Below, in pieces: positions 1 through 10,219 of a stretch of 64,000 nucleotides of DNA. Position numbers and translations under genes: made by a program. The stretch spans positions 1-64,000 of the forward strand of contig NZ_JAHUXA010000007.1 of the NCBI RefSeq assembly GCF_019218745.1. The letters run 5' to 3'. Position 1 is the stretch's first letter. The number at the start of each line of letters is the position of its first letter. This stretch comes from Enterobacter sp. ENT03. GTDB taxonomy: Bacteria > Pseudomonadota > Gammaproteobacteria > Enterobacterales > Enterobacteriaceae. The notes below the pieces were generated by a model that made no database searches, was not told the origin of the DNA, and saw only the letters and a program-made list of their open reading frames with translations.

Positions 1-1
1 G

Positions 2-367
<366 letters not shown>

Positions 368-431
368 CAGTATCTACCGATCCGGCGGGTTTGACGTGGT
401 AACGAATTATGACGGGGTTAACATTGTCGGT

Positions 432-462
432 GTAGGCCCGGCAAGCGAAGCGCCGCCGGGCG
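432..462. repeat. REP-like palindrome between IS110 end and pepD
   Basis: The segment contains GCCCGGC and GCCGGGC arms (436-442 and 455-461) around a GC-rich centre, preceded by GTAG. This is the typical architecture of enterobacterial REP/PU elements. It lies downstream of pepD (which is read leftward) and immediately beyond the IS110 end, and may also act as the pepD 3' end. Confidence 0.7.
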
Positions 463-484
463 TTTAACGTTTAACCGCGTCCGC

Positions 485-1942
485 TTACTTAGCCGGGATC
501 GCCTTCAGCAGTTCAGTCAGCAGAGTCCAGTACTGGCCCACGCTTTCAATATGCACCTGCTCATCCGGTGAGTGCGGCCCGGTAATGGTTGGCCCGATAG
601 AGACCATATCCATGTCCGGATACGGTTTCTTGAACAGACCACATTCCAGACCAGCATGGATCACCTGAATGTTCGGCGTCTTATCAAACAGACGCTGATA
701 CGTTTCGCGTACCAGCGCCATCACCGGCGAACTGGCATCCGGCTGCCAGCCTGGGTAGCTGCCTTTGGCGGAAGTTTTCGCGCCTGCCAGCGTGCCGAGA
801 GATTCCAGCATGCTCACCACGTACTCTTTACCGCTGTCGATAAGCGAACGGATCAGACAGATGATTTCAGCGCTGTCGTCCTGCATGGTAACCACGCCGA
901 CGTTCAGTGAGGTTTCCACCACGCCTTTTGCCACGTCAGAATTGCGGATCACGCCGTTCGGGGTTGCATTCAGCAGCTGCACGAACGCATCGCGGGACTG
1001 AGTGGTCAGCGCGCCTTTATCTGTGGTGGTCGCTTCCAGAACCACGTTCAGGTTCTTCTCTTTCGCTTCCAGCTCGTTCTTCAGAATATCGAGGTAAGTC
1101 GCCGCCAGCGTTTTCAGCTGATCAGCTTTATCGGCTGACACGGCCAGGGTGGCGAAGGCTTCACGCGGGATAGCGTTACGCAGCGTACCGCCGTTGAAAT
1201 CCACCAGACGAAGATCCAGTTCATTCGCATGACCGGCCAGGAAGCGGGCCAGCAGCTTGTTGGCGTTACCCAGGCCCAGGTGAATATCACCGCCGGAGTG
1301 ACCGCCTTTCAGGCCTTTCAGCGTCAGCTTGAAGATCTGGAAACCGGCCGGGATTGCTTCACGAGACAGCGGCAGGGTGGTGATAAAATCAATGCCGCCC
1401 GCGCAACCCATGTAGATCTCACCCTCTTCTTCAGAGTCGGTGTTGATCAGAATATCCGCCTGCAGCCAGTTGGCCTGCAGACCAAACGCGCCGTCCATAC
1501 CGGCTTCTTCGGTCATGGTCAGCAGCACTTCCAGCGGGCCGTGCGCCACACTGTCGTCAGCCAGCACCGCCAGTGCGGAGGCCATACCGATACCGTTATC
1601 CGCGCCCAGCGTGGTGCCGCGGGCTTTAACCCATTCACCATCAATATACGGCTGGATCGGATCTTTTGTGAAGTCATGCACCGTGTCGTTGTTTTTCTGC
1701 GGCACCATGTCGAGGTGCGCCTGAAGCACAACCGCTTTACGGTTTTCCATGCCGGCGGTGGCCGGTTTGCGGATCAGGATGTTACCGACGCTGTCGCGCT
1801 CGGCAAACAGACCTTTCTCCTGCGCCCAGCCCATAATGTGCGCGGCCAGTTGTTCTTCATGATAAGAGGGATGCGGAATGGAACAGATTTTGGCAAAAAT
1901 ATCCCACAGCGGCTGTGGAGATAATTGAGACAGTTCAGACAC
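485..1942 (-). CDS. pepD: Cytosol non-specific dipeptidase (peptidase D, M20 family)
   Basis: The 485-residue product matches E. coli PepD (carnosinase) closely in length and sequence, beginning SELSQLSPQPLWDIF. It is a cytoplasmic two-zinc aminoacyl-histidine dipeptidase that cleaves Xaa-His and many other unblocked dipeptides. Visible M20 signatures are the HLDMVPQ motif near residue 80, the LGADNGIGMA metal/catalytic stretch, and the EEAGMDGAFGL segment. I chose the GTG start because GGAG lies seven bases upstream and the family length fits; an in-frame open extension of 19 codons exists but lacks a ribosome site. It is divergent from gpt, as in E. coli. Confidence 0.96.
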   Translation of the reverse strand: MSELSQLSPQPLWDIFAKICSIPHPSYHEEQLAAHIMGWAQEKGLFAERDSVGNILIRKPATAGMENRKAVVLQAHLDMVPQKNNDTVHDFTKDPIQPYIDGEWVKARGTTLGADNGIGMASALAVLADDSVAHGPLEVLLTMTEEAGMDGAFGLQANWLQADILINTDSEEEGEIYMGCAGGIDFITTLPLSREAIPAGFQIFKLTLKGLKGGHSGGDIHLGLGNANKLLARFLAGHANELDLRLVDFNGGTLRNAIPREAFATLAVSADKADQLKTLAATYLDILKNELEAKEKNLNVVLEATTTDKGALTTQSRDAFVQLLNATPNGVIRNSDVAKGVVETSLNVGVVTMQDDSAEIICLIRSLIDSGKEYVVSMLESLGTLAGAKTSAKGSYPGWQPDASSPVMALVRETYQRLFDKTPNIQVIHAGLECGLFKKPYPDMDMVSIGPTITGPHSPDEQVHIESVGQYWTLLTELLKAIPAK

Positions 1943-2128
1943 GATAAGTCTCCTTGACATAGACCTGTAAAAGCAACTTACAGGTTGCAGGGTTAGCAAA
2001 TAAACACCATGTGCAATGCTTGCGCGATAGGCTGGCAGAATACCACTTTATTGGCGGCATGGTACGGTGGCGCACGTAAAAAGCGGCGCAGGTGCCCCGT
2101 AACACTGGTTTTTAGTGCGTCGGATCTC

Positions 2129-2134
2129 TATAAT
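2129..2134 (+). promoter_or_regulatory. gpt promoter -10 hexamer
   Basis: A perfect TATAAT lies 67 bases upstream of the gpt start, in a stretch that is highly conserved ahead of gpt in E. coli. No strong -35 hexamer is apparent at the usual distance. Confidence 0.6.
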
Positions 2135-2201
2135 CTCGCGCAACCCATTTTCCCCTCGAACACTTTTTAAGCCGTTTTAAAAATAGGCTGGGACACTTCA
2201 C

Positions 2202-2660
2202 ATGAGCGAAAAATACGTCGTCACCTGGGACATGTTGCAAATTCACGCCCGCAAACTGGCCGCGCGCCTGATGCCGTCAGAGCAGTGGAAAGGCATCATT
2301 GCCGTTAGTCGTGGTGGTCTGGTGCCGGGCGCGCTGCTGGCACGTGAATTAGGTATTCGCCATGTAGATACCGTCTGCATCTCCAGCTACGATCATGATA
2401 ACCAACGTGAGCTGACTGTACTGAAACGTGCAGAAGGTGACGGCGAAGGTTTCATCGTGATCGACGATCTGGTTGATACCGGCGGCACCGCTGTTGCCAT
2501 TCGCGAAATGTATCCAAAAGCACATTTCGTTACCATTTTCGCTAAACCGGCCGGACGTCCGCTGGTGGATGATTATGTAATTGATATTCCGCAGGATACC
2601 TGGATTGAACAACCCTGGGATATGGGCGTGGTCTTCGTACCGCCGATCTCAGGTCGTTAA
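2202..2660 (+). CDS. gpt: Xanthine-guanine phosphoribosyltransferase
   Basis: This 152-residue protein is the full length of E. coli Gpt and nearly identical to it. It salvages guanine, xanthine and, weakly, hypoxanthine with PRPP at the inner face of the membrane. The type I PRTase PRPP-binding loop reads [12 protein letters not shown] (residues ~86-97), and the RGG of VSRGGLVPG near residue 38 is the second phosphate-binding element. It is monocistronic, with its own promoter upstream and a hairpin terminator downstream. Confidence 0.98.
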   Translation: MSEKYVVTWDMLQIHARKLAARLMPSEQWKGIIAVSRGGLVPGALLARELGIRHVDTVCISSYDHDNQRELTVLKRAEGDGEGFIVIDDLVDTGGTAVAIREMYPKAHFVTIFAKPAGRPLVDDYVIDIPQDTWIEQPWDMGVVFVPPISGR

Positions 2661-2686
2661 TCCCCGCAATTATTATGTGCTTTCAG

Positions 2687-2713
2687 CGCCCGGTTATGCC
2701 GGGCGTTGTTCAT
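2687..2713 (+). terminator. Rho-independent terminator after gpt
   Basis: A perfect 7-bp stem, CGCCCGG/CCGGGCG with loop TTATG, is followed by the T-rich run TTGTTCATTTT, 26 bases after the gpt stop. Confidence 0.8.
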
Positions 2714-2771
2714 TTTAGCCCCCGGCAGGTTACAATAGTCATTAGTGACGTATTCATGGAGGCTGCGCGCA

Positions 2772-4016
2772 ATGACCCAGGCTAATCTTAGCGAAACCCT
2801 GTTTAAACCCCGCTTCAAACACCCTGAAACGTCGACGTTAGTCCGCCGTTTTCAGCACGGCACGCAACCGGCGATGCAGTCCGCGCTGGACGGCAGAAAC
2901 ATCCCGTGCTGGTATCGCATGAACAACCGTCTGATGTGGATCTGGCGTGGCGTTGACCCGCGAGAGCTGCTGGACGTGCAGGCGCGCATCGTGATGAGCG
3001 AAGCCGAACGGACCGACAATGCCCTTTACGACACAGTGGTCGGCTATCGTAACGGTAACTGGATCTACGAATGGGCCACCCAGGCGATGGTCTGGCAGCA
3101 AAAAGCGACCCAGGAAGCCGATGCCGCCCTGAGCGGTCGCCATTGGCTGCACGCCTCCACTCTTTACAGCATTGCCGCCTATCCGCATCTGAAGGGCGAC
3201 GATCTGGCGGAGCAGGCACAGGCGCTGGCAAACCGTGCCTATGAAGAAGCGGCGCGACGTCTGCCTGGTGCGCTGCGCGAGCTGGAGATCCCCATTGCCG
3301 GCGGCGCGCCCTTAACGGCGTTTCTTCATATGCCAAAAGGCGACGGCCCGTTCCCCACGGTGCTTATGTGCGGCGGTCTGGATAGCCTGCAAAGCGACTA
3401 CTACACCCTTTATGAGCGTTATTTCGCGCCGCAGGGCATCGCAATGCTGACGCTGGATATGCCATCGATTGGTTTCTCATCAAAATGGAAGCTGACGCAG
3501 GATTCCAGCATCCTTCACCAGCACGTGCTGAAAGCGCTGCCGGACATTCCGTGGATTGACCATACCCGCGTCGCCGCCTTTGGCTTCCGTTTTGGCGCGA
3601 ACGTCGCCGTGCGGTTGGCTTATCTGGAATCACCTCGACTGAAAGCGGTAGCCTGTCTGGGGCCAGTGGTGCATGGATTGCTGACCGACAGCGCCCGTCT
3701 GAGCACGGTGCCGGAAATGTATCTCGACGTGCTGGCAAGCCGACTCGGGATGCATGATGCATCCGATGAAGCGTTGCGCGTCGAACTTAATCGTTACTCG
3801 CTGAAAACCCAGGGGCTGCTTGGCAGACGCTGTCCGACGCCAATGCTGTCCGGGTTCTGGAAGAACGATCCCTTTAGCCCGGAAGAAGAGTCACGTTTAA
3901 TCACCTCGTCATCTGCTGACGGCAAACTGCTGGAGATCCCGCAGAAACCGCTGTACCGCAATTTCGACCGTGCGCTGCGGGAAATTACCGACTGGATTAA
4001 TCATAAATTGCGTTAA
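2772..4016 (+). CDS. frsA: Fermentation-respiration switch protein FrsA (alpha/beta hydrolase)
   Basis: The 414-residue product from ATG 2772 matches the length and sequence of E. coli FrsA (YafA), starting [16 protein letters not shown]. In-frame codons nine positions upstream are open, but the family begins at this ATG. FrsA binds unphosphorylated EIIA-Glc and shifts carbon flow towards fermentation; it also shows esterase activity. An alpha/beta-hydrolase core occupies the C-terminal two-thirds ([22 protein letters not shown] nucleophile-elbow region). The elbow reads G-F-x-F-G rather than G-x-S-x-G, as in the E. coli protein. It sits between gpt and crl as in E. coli. Confidence 0.96.
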   Translation: MTQANLSETLFKPRFKHPETSTLVRRFQHGTQPAMQSALDGRNIPCWYRMNNRLMWIWRGVDPRELLDVQARIVMSEAERTDNALYDTVVGYRNGNWIYEWATQAMVWQQKATQEADAALSGRHWLHASTLYSIAAYPHLKGDDLAEQAQALANRAYEEAARRLPGALRELEIPIAGGAPLTAFLHMPKGDGPFPTVLMCGGLDSLQSDYYTLYERYFAPQGIAMLTLDMPSIGFSSKWKLTQDSSILHQHVLKALPDIPWIDHTRVAAFGFRFGANVAVRLAYLESPRLKAVACLGPVVHGLLTDSARLSTVPEMYLDVLASRLGMHDASDEALRVELNRYSLKTQGLLGRRCPTPMLSGFWKNDPFSPEEESRLITSSSADGKLLEIPQKPLYRNFDRALREITDWINHKLR

Positions 4017-4073
4017 TACATTGCTAATTTATGCCGGTTTGGTAAAACAGTGGCTACACCTAAGGAGATTGCA

Positions 4074-4475
4074 ATGACGTTACCGAGTGGACACCCGAGA
4101 AGCCGGCTTATTAAGAAGTTCACCGCACTTGGCCCCTATATCAGGGAAGAACAGTGCGAAGATAACCGGTTCTTTTTCGACTGCCTGGCTGTTTGCGTTA
4201 ACGTTAAGCCAGCACCAGAAAGCCGTGAGTTCTGGGGCTGGTGGATGATAATGGAAGCCCAGGAAAAACGCTTTACCTACAGCTATCAGTTCGGCATGTT
4301 TGATAAAGAAGGTCACTGGCAGGCTGTGGCGATCAAAGATAAAGAAGTGCAGGATCGTCTGGAGTACACGCTGCGTGATTTCCATGGCCGCGCCCGCGAT
4401 ATGCTGGCCACACTTGAGATGAAGCTTGAGCCTGCTGATGACTTCAAAAAAGAGCCGGTGAAACTCTCCGCCTGA
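4074..4475 (+). CDS. crl: Sigma-S activation factor Crl
   Basis: This 133-residue protein matches E. coli Crl ([20 protein letters not shown]) with the conserved [16 protein letters not shown] and EFWGWWM segments. Crl binds RpoS and promotes assembly of the sigma-S holoenzyme, favouring curli and other stationary-phase genes. The start is set by TAAGGAG seven bases upstream; an upstream in-frame GTG at 4050 has no such site. It converges on phoE, with a shared bidirectional terminator between them. Confidence 0.97.
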   Translation: MTLPSGHPRSRLIKKFTALGPYIREEQCEDNRFFFDCLAVCVNVKPAPESREFWGWWMIMEAQEKRFTYSYQFGMFDKEGHWQAVAIKDKEVQDRLEYTLRDFHGRARDMLATLEMKLEPADDFKKEPVKLSA

Positions 4476-4497
4476 TTTGACGCTCAACCATACGCAT

Positions 4498-4536
4498 AAA
4501 AAAACGCCCTTCATCGCTGAAGGGCGTTTTCTTTTC
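4498..4536. terminator. Bidirectional terminator between crl and phoE
   Basis: A perfect 13-bp stem (AAAACGCCCTTCA and its complement) closes a four-base loop TCGC. A-runs on the left and T-runs on the right let it terminate both crl (+) and phoE (-). Confidence 0.93.
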
Positions 4537-4541
4537 TGTCA

Positions 4542-5603
4542 TCAGAACTGGTACGTTACGCCAACTGCCACGACGTCGTCGCTGCTCAGACCCAGTTTAT
4601 TGTTGTCGTCGATCTGGTTGATTTTGTAGTCAACCATCGCAGACATGTTTTTGTTGAAGTAGTACGTCACACCCACATCAATGTATTTGACCAGATCTTC
4701 ATCACCGATCCCGCCTTCAATATCTTTACCTTTGGACTGCACATAACCCAGTGACGGACGCAGCCCAAAGTCGAACTGGTACTGTGCCACCGCTTCGAAG
4801 TTTTCCGCTTTATTTGCAAAACCACCGGAGATCGGGGTCATGTTGTGGGAAACGGCGTACATGGCGGCCAGATAAACGTTGTTCGCATCATATTTAATGC
4901 TGGTGCCCCAAGCGTCGGCTTTCTCACCCTGACCGCGGGCAGACTGTTGCTGCAGGTTGGTGCGATCTGAACTGGCATACGCGCCCGTTACCGTTACCGG
5001 GCTGCCGCCGAAGTCATACGCCAGAGAGCTGCCCCAGCCATCGCCGTTCTGCTTGTTTACCGCGCGGGTGCCTTCATTTTTCCCCTGGTACTGCAACGAC
5101 ATATCCAGGCCTTCTACCATGCCGAAGAAGTCAGTGTTGCGGTAGGTTGCCACGCCAGTGGTACGCTTGGTCATGAAGTTGTCGGTTTTACCCAGAGAGT
5201 CACCGCCAAATTCAGGGAACATATCAGTCGCGGCCTGCACTTCATACATCACGCCGAGGTTACGACCATAATCCAGAGAGCCAAAATCTTTGATTTTCAG
5301 GCCGGCGAACGCCAGACGGGTTTTCTGCGCGTCGGATGCGCCTTCCACTTTGTTACCGGCAAATTCCGCTTCCCAGCGACCAAAACCAGTCAGTTGATCG
5401 TTAATCTGCGTTTCGCCTTTGAAGCCCAGACGCACGTAAGTGGTATCGCCATCGCTGCCGGCATCGTCGCTGAAATAATGCATGGCTTTAACTTTGCCAT
5501 AGAGGTCCAGCTTGTTGCCGTTCTTGTTATAAACTTCTGCCGCCTGAACCGATGCGGAAGCGACAATGCTCATCACCACTAATGCCAGAGTACTCTTTTT
5601 CAT
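4542..5603 (-). CDS. phoE: Outer-membrane phosphoporin PhoE
   Basis: This 353-residue trimeric 16-strand porin is induced by phosphate starvation and prefers anions. A 21-residue signal peptide ([11 protein letters not shown]...VQAA) precedes [17 protein letters not shown], the classical OmpC/OmpF/PhoE N-terminus. The loop-3 region PEFGGDS is present, and the protein ends in TYQF, the C-terminal aromatic needed for outer-membrane assembly. Assignment as PhoE rather than OmpC/F rests on position next to proB and on the Pho box upstream. The start follows AGGA by seven bases; upstream in-frame codons are ignored. Confidence 0.96.
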   Translation of the reverse strand: MKKSTLALVVMSIVASASVQAAEVYNKNGNKLDLYGKVKAMHYFSDDAGSDGDTTYVRLGFKGETQINDQLTGFGRWEAEFAGNKVEGASDAQKTRLAFAGLKIKDFGSLDYGRNLGVMYEVQAATDMFPEFGGDSLGKTDNFMTKRTTGVATYRNTDFFGMVEGLDMSLQYQGKNEGTRAVNKQNGDGWGSSLAYDFGGSPVTVTGAYASSDRTNLQQQSARGQGEKADAWGTSIKYDANNVYLAAMYAVSHNMTPISGGFANKAENFEAVAQYQFDFGLRPSLGYVQSKGKDIEGGIGDEDLVKYIDVGVTYYFNKNMSAMVDYKINQIDDNNKLGLSSDDVVAVGVTYQF

Positions 5604-5687
5604 TTTGATTCCTGATTTGAAAGACACGCTAATATTCGCTGGGCTTTACGCCCCGTGAAAAAACATGAAGGGTTTTAACTCCGTGGA

Positions 5688-5705
5688 ATGAAGGATTTAT
5701 GACAA
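5688..5705 (-). promoter_or_regulatory. Pho box upstream of phoE
   Basis: On the minus strand the sequence TTGTCATAAATCCTTCAT is two 7-base PhoB half-sites (TTGTCAT, CCTTCAT) separated by AAAT, compared with the consensus CTGTCAT. A weak -10-like TTAAAA follows nine bases downstream, matching the usual Pho box to -10 distance. The phoE start is ~85 bases further on. Confidence 0.75.
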
Positions 5706-5893
5706 AGTCGGATTAATTTGAAAAAACTGAATTTATTTATTGCTGCCATAAAAGTGTCAAACTCTGCCGTTAGGCTTGCTGATCCTGCGCAACAAAAAAC
5801 CGTGCTTTTTGCGCTGGTTATTGGCAAGCACGCTGACTCCTGTTAAAACGTCCTTTCCCATCTTTTTTCTTAATTGTTTAACGGCAGAGAATC

Positions 5894-6997
5894 ATGAGTG
5901 ACAGCCAGACGCTGGTGGTAAAACTGGGCACCAGTGTTTTAACAGGCGGATCGCGCCGCCTGAATCGCGCCCACATTGTGGAGTTAGTCCGTCAGTGCGC
6001 ACAGCTGCATGCCGCCGGGCATCGCATTGTGATTGTCACGTCCGGGGCGATTGCCGCCGGGCGCGAGCATTTAGGCTATCCAGAACTGCCAGCGACCATC
6101 GCCTCTAAACAGCTGCTGGCCGCAGTGGGGCAAAGCCGCCTCATCCAGCTGTGGGAACAACTTTTCTCCATTTACGGCATTCACGTCGGGCAGATGCTGC
6201 TGACCCGCGCCGACATGGAAGATCGCGAACGTTTCCTGAACGCCCGTGACACCTTACGCGCGCTGCTGGATAACAATATTGTGCCGGTGATCAACGAAAA
6301 TGACGCCGTCGCCACCGCTGAAATCAAAGTGGGCGATAACGATAATCTCTCGGCGCTGGCGGCTATCCTCGGCGGCGCTGACAAACTGCTGTTGCTGACG
6401 GATCAACAAGGGCTGTTCACCGCCGATCCGCGCAGCAATCCGCAGGCTGAACTGATCAAAGACGTTTACGGCATCGACGACGCCCTGCGCGCCATCGCTG
6501 GTGACAGCGTTTCCGGCCTCGGAACGGGCGGAATGGGCACCAAATTACAGGCAGCGGACGTGGCCTGTCGCGCCGGTATCGACACCATTATCGCCGCAGG
6601 CAGCCGCCCTGGCGTCATTGGCGATGTGGTGGAGGGGATCCCGGTGGGAACGTTGTTCCACGCGCAGACCTCGCCGCTGGAAAACCGTAAGCGCTGGATC
6701 TTTGGCGCGCCGCCCGCCGGTGAAATCACCGTAGATGAAGGGGCCACTGATGCGATCCTGCAACGCGGCAGCTCCCTGCTGCCAAAGGGTATCAAAGAAG
6801 TGAACGGCAACTTCTCGCGTGGGGAAGTGATCCGTATCCGCACTCTGGAAGGGCGCGACATTGCCCATGGCGTCACCCGTTACAACAGCGATGCGCTACG
6901 TCGTATCGCTGGTCACCACTCACAGCAAATTGACGCGATTCTGGGTTATGAATATGGCCCGGTCGCCGTCCATCGTGACGATATGATCACCCGCTAA
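5894..6997 (+). CDS. proB: Glutamate 5-kinase
   Basis: The 367-residue cytoplasmic enzyme catalyses the first and feedback-inhibited step of proline synthesis, ATP + glutamate to glutamyl-5-phosphate. An N-terminal amino-acid kinase domain ([42 protein letters not shown]) is followed by a C-terminal PUA domain from ~residue 275. It is almost identical to E. coli ProB. The proA start lies 12 bases after its stop, so the two form an operon whose products act as a channelled complex. Confidence 0.98.
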   Translation: MSDSQTLVVKLGTSVLTGGSRRLNRAHIVELVRQCAQLHAAGHRIVIVTSGAIAAGREHLGYPELPATIASKQLLAAVGQSRLIQLWEQLFSIYGIHVGQMLLTRADMEDRERFLNARDTLRALLDNNIVPVINENDAVATAEIKVGDNDNLSALAAILGGADKLLLLTDQQGLFTADPRSNPQAELIKDVYGIDDALRAIAGDSVSGLGTGGMGTKLQAADVACRAGIDTIIAAGSRPGVIGDVVEGIPVGTLFHAQTSPLENRKRWIFGAPPAGEITVDEGATDAILQRGSSLLPKGIKEVNGNFSRGEVIRIRTLEGRDIAHGVTRYNSDALRRIAGHHSQQIDAILGYEYGPVAVHRDDMITR

Positions 6998-7008
6998 GGA
7001 GCAGACGT

Positions 7009-8262
7009 ATGCTGGAAAAAATGGGCATCGCTGCGAAAGCAGCGTCTTACACCCTGGCACAACTTTCCGCCCGTGAAAAAAATCGCGTGCTGGAAAAAAT
7101 TGCCGATTATCTTGAAGCACAGACTGAGGCGATCCTGCTGGCAAACGCCGAGGATGTTGCAGACGCGCGGCGCAACGGCCTGAGCGAGGCGATGCTCGAT
7201 CGCCTGGCGCTCACCCCTTCGCGCCTGAAAGCCATCGCTGACGATGTACGCCAGGTCTGCAAACTGGCCGATCCGGTGGGGCAGGTGATTGATGGCTGTC
7301 TGCTCGACAGCGGCCTGCGTCTGGAGCGTCGGCGCGTGCCGCTCGGCGTGATCGGCGTGATCTATGAAGCGCGCCCCAACGTTACCGTGGATGTCGCCTC
7401 GTTGTGCCTGAAAACCGGCAATGCGGCTATTCTGCGCGGCGGCAAAGAGACCTGGCGCACCAATGCGGCGACCGTAAAGGTCATCCAACAGGCGCTGGAA
7501 GAGTGCGGTCTGCCCGCGGGTGCGGTGCAGGCGATTGAAAGCCCGGACCGCGCGCTGGTGAACGAGATGCTGCGCATGGATAAGTATATCGACATGCTGA
7601 TCCCCCGAGGCGGCGCAGGATTACACAAGCTCTGCCGCGAACAGTCCACCATCCCGGTGATCACGGGCGGGATTGGCGTCTGCCATATTTACGTGGATGA
7701 CACCGCCGAGATTGACCCGGCGCTAAAAATTATCGTTAACGCCAAAACCCAGCGTCCAAGCACCTGCAACACTGTAGAAACGCTGCTGGTCAATCAGCAC
7801 ATCGCCGAGACTTTCCTGCCTGCGCTCAGCAAGCAAATGGCGGAAAGCGGTGTAACGCTGCATGCCGACGATCTTGCGCTGGCACAGTTGCAGCACGGCC
7901 CGGCAAAAGTCGAGGCGGTAAAAGCGCAGCAGTATGACGATGAGTTTTTATCCCTCGATCTGAACGTGAAAATCGTCGCCGATCTGGATGAGGCCATCGT
8001 CCATATTCGTGAGCACGGCACCCAGCATTCCGACGCCATCCTCACTCGCACGCTGCGCAATGCGAACCGTTTCGTCAATGAAGTAGATTCGTCGGCGGTC
8101 TACGTGAACGCCTCAACGCGCTTCACCGATGGCGCGCAGTTTGGTTTGGGTGCCGAGGTGGCGGTCAGCACGCAGAAGCTGCACGCCCGCGGCCCGATGG
8201 GGCTCGAAGCGCTGACCACCTATAAGTGGATCGGCTTTGGCGACGATACCATTCGTGCTTAA
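7009..8262 (+). CDS. proA: Gamma-glutamyl phosphate reductase
   Basis: This 417-residue NADPH-dependent reductase converts glutamyl-5-phosphate to glutamate semialdehyde, the second step of proline synthesis. It has the aldehyde-dehydrogenase-like fold with the catalytic cysteine in the [15 protein letters not shown] segment (~residue 255), and the family motif [12 protein letters not shown](A)QFGLGAE near the C-terminus. AAGGAGC precedes the ATG. It is the second gene of proBA and is followed by a long stem-loop and thrW. Confidence 0.98.
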   Translation: MLEKMGIAAKAASYTLAQLSAREKNRVLEKIADYLEAQTEAILLANAEDVADARRNGLSEAMLDRLALTPSRLKAIADDVRQVCKLADPVGQVIDGCLLDSGLRLERRRVPLGVIGVIYEARPNVTVDVASLCLKTGNAAILRGGKETWRTNAATVKVIQQALEECGLPAGAVQAIESPDRALVNEMLRMDKYIDMLIPRGGAGLHKLCREQSTIPVITGGIGVCHIYVDDTAEIDPALKIIVNAKTQRPSTCNTVETLLVNQHIAETFLPALSKQMAESGVTLHADDLALAQLQHGPAKVEAVKAQQYDDEFLSLDLNVKIVADLDEAIVHIREHGTQHSDAILTRTLRNANRFVNEVDSSAVYVNASTRFTDGAQFGLGAEVAVSTQKLHARGPMGLEALTTYKWIGFGDDTIRA

Positions 8263-8266
8263 ATGA

Positions 8267-8330
8267 AACAGGGTGATGCAAAAGTAGCCGGTTGATTAGG
8301 AAGGTTATTGACGCATCGCCCTGTTAGTTT
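8267..8330 (+). terminator. Long stem-loop after proA
   Basis: AACAGGGTGATGC (8267-8279) pairs with GCATCGCCCTGTT (8313-8325), 13 bp with one G-T pair, around a 33-base loop. A short T-rich run (AGTTTT) follows. It most likely ends the proBA transcript before thrW; the large loop is unusual for a simple terminator. Confidence 0.6.
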
Positions 8331-8373
8331 TAACCTTCTACACCGTCATTCACGCCCGTGAACACGTCTTTGG

Positions 8374-8449
8374 GCCGATATAGCTCAGTTGGTAGAGCAG
8401 CGCATTCGTAATGCGAAGGTCGTAGGTTCGACTCCTATTATCGGCACCA
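8374..8449 (+). tRNA. thrW: tRNA-Thr (anticodon CGT)
   Basis: The 76-base gene folds as a complete cloverleaf: acceptor GCCGATA/TATCGGC, D loop AGCTCAGTTGGTAGAGC, anticodon arm with CGT at 8407-8409, T arm TAGGTTCGACTCCTA, and an encoded CCA end. It is identical in form to E. coli thrW and sits in the same place, downstream of proA. The 3' half of thrW is a known integration site for islands such as CP4-6, but no second copy of this end is present in the window. Confidence 0.98.
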
Positions 8450-8484
8450 CTTCTCCCTGTTTTTTGATCGCGTTACCACATCCC

Positions 8485-9019
8485 CTATATCAACGCCGAG
8501 ACGGTCAACACGCCGCCAGGTAACACTACCATTGGCGTAAATCCGCGCCGCGGACGCAGCGCATCGCGGCTGTAGATCAGAAAGACCGCGAGCAGAAACA
8601 GGAAGATAGCCATCATTAGCCCGCAAACGGTTTCAATAAGGTTGATAACGTTCGGGTTCGCATACACCACGGCAAAGGACACGGTGAACAGCAGTAGAAA
8701 TGCAATGATTTTGCCTTTGCGCTTTTACAGCGACTAAGGTTTCATGGGGAATATTTAAGATGCAACTCAGTACAAAGAAAATAATGCTGAAAATGATCAG
8801 CGTATAGGCATGACGTACAACCAGTACGGCTTTATTTTCTCCGCTGCTATTTTTCTCGTGATAATGTGCCGCCAGAAACGAAATTAACGGTGTGGAAAAA
8901 ATAAAGGTGATAAGCGGCAGCGTAAACCATAAACGCCAGGCATCCATTTCGTATGTCTGAATGTCCATTGTGGATGGGAAGCTATTTTGTAGAATATGCT
9001 TTGGGACGACTTGAAAGCG
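8485..9019 (-). pseudogene. Decayed HAAAP-family (SdaC/TdcC-like) amino-acid permease remnant
   Basis: Two reading frames carry consecutive pieces of one membrane protein. The upstream piece (to ~8725) contains AWRLWFTLPLITFIFS followed by a helix ending FFVLSCILNIP and ETLVAVK, similar in pattern to the late-middle helices of serine/threonine transporters. The second piece in another frame (8485-~8725) reads KRKGKIIAFLLL then VINLIETVCGLMMAIFLFLL and VFLIYSRDALRP, the family's C-terminus. The N-terminal two-thirds is missing, and a segment plus frame is lost at the junction near 8725. An in-frame stop at 9020-9022 closes the upstream end. Family assignment is from memory of SdaC/YhjV-type sequences. 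Confidence 0.7.
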
Positions 9020-9256
9020 TTAAAATAGGGCGGATGTTACAGGTTTGAATAAGCCTTTAACTTAAGGGGGGGATGCGATTAACATCCATGGCGAGTAGTT
9101 AATGGTTATTGTTATTTTGTAAATGAACCTGACTAAAGTTAAACTGATAATAAGATAAGCAGCGCTAATCCTTGACCTCAATTATCCTCTGCGCTATTTT
9201 TTATTGCCGGGCATGTCCTGCGTGCCGTCATTTATAATTAGTGCAGAAATAATTTT

Positions 9257-10216
9257 ATGAAAAATACACTTTTAACGTTGGCTATTTTATTGCCAGCGGG
9301 GCATGCGTGCGCGCATGATAATTGCGTAGCGTCAGATAACTGGCAGTCTGAACGCAGCGCCGCTGAGCAGGCGGTAGAAGACAAGATAAATCAGACGCAA
9401 CAAAATGGTATCGACAAATGGTTAAACGATATTAACAATGAAGCGGATCGCCTTGGTGTTCATTTTGGCAGCGCTGAAGAGGTTAACGCCTGGAATAATC
9501 ATCATTATATCACCTGGGGTGACACCAGCGTATCCGATGATCTAATTTCTCAGCTACATGATAGTATTTCGGGGCATAGCGATACCGGAAATTCCGATAA
9601 TAACCACGATAACAATAATAACGACAGCCATAATAATCACGACAATACCGATAACCCTAATACCGCCCCGGACGACAACGGAAACCCATCCCCCTCCACC
9701 CTGATAAGCTATGCCGATGCCGTTTCGGATCACGCCGAAGCTGCGGCTGAAGGACATGCAGACGATGCTGTTACCGCCGCTGAAAAGCACGCCGATGAGC
9801 ATGCAGACAACGCCGCTGCACATGCCAGAGCGCAGGCCAATAACTATACCGATGAGCAGATTGCCGCCGCTGAAGCCTATGCCACGGTGCTGGCAGAGTC
9901 GTCGACGCGTTATGTGGATCAGGGGGTACAGGACGCAAAGCGCTATACCGATCGCGTCGCTAAAGGTTTGCAACAGCAGATTGACCACAACAGCCAGGCC
10001 ATTAAACGGCTTGGCGCTAGCGCCCAGGCCACGTCAAACTTGCATTACAACGCGAACCGTAGCGGCTACGCCGTTTCCGTCGGCGACTACCGTGGTGAAA
10101 CCGCGCTGGCGGGCGGCTTGCAGTTCAGGGCGGGTAACCACAATGCCGTCACGCTACAGGGCAGCTACGACGCCGAAGCGTTCGGCGGTAGCGTCGGTCT
10201 GCACGGAGACTGGTAA
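9257..10216 (+). CDS. Short YadA-type trimeric autotransporter adhesin
   Basis: The 319-residue protein has a signal peptide (residues 1-19, cleavage after ...GHACA), an unrecognised polar N-terminal region to ~106, and a strikingly Asn/His/Asp-rich stretch (107-143). An alanine-rich heptad-like stalk with repeated HADE/HADD-type units spans 150-250. The C-terminal YadA-anchor-like domain (256-319) contains SGYAVSVGDYRGETALAGG and alternating beta strands ending in GDW. Such proteins trimerise, insert a 12-strand barrel and expose the N-terminal part for adhesion. No typical YadA head repeats are visible, so this is a minimal member. The ribosome site is weak (GCAGAAA). Its ligand is unknown. 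Confidence 0.8.
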   Translation: MKNTLLTLAILLPAGHACAHDNCVASDNWQSERSAAEQAVEDKINQTQQNGIDKWLNDINNEADRLGVHFGSAEEVNAWNNHHYITWGDTSVSDDLISQLHDSISGHSDTGNSDNNHDNNNNDSHNNHDNTDNPNTAPDDNGNPSPSTLISYADAVSDHAEAAAEGHADDAVTAAEKHADEHADNAAAHARAQANNYTDEQIAAAEAYATVLAESSTRYVDQGVQDAKRYTDRVAKGLQQQIDHNSQAIKRLGASAQATSNLHYNANRSGYAVSVGDYRGETALAGGLQFRAGNHNAVTLQGSYDAEAFGGSVGLHGDW

Positions 10217-10219
10217 CGC

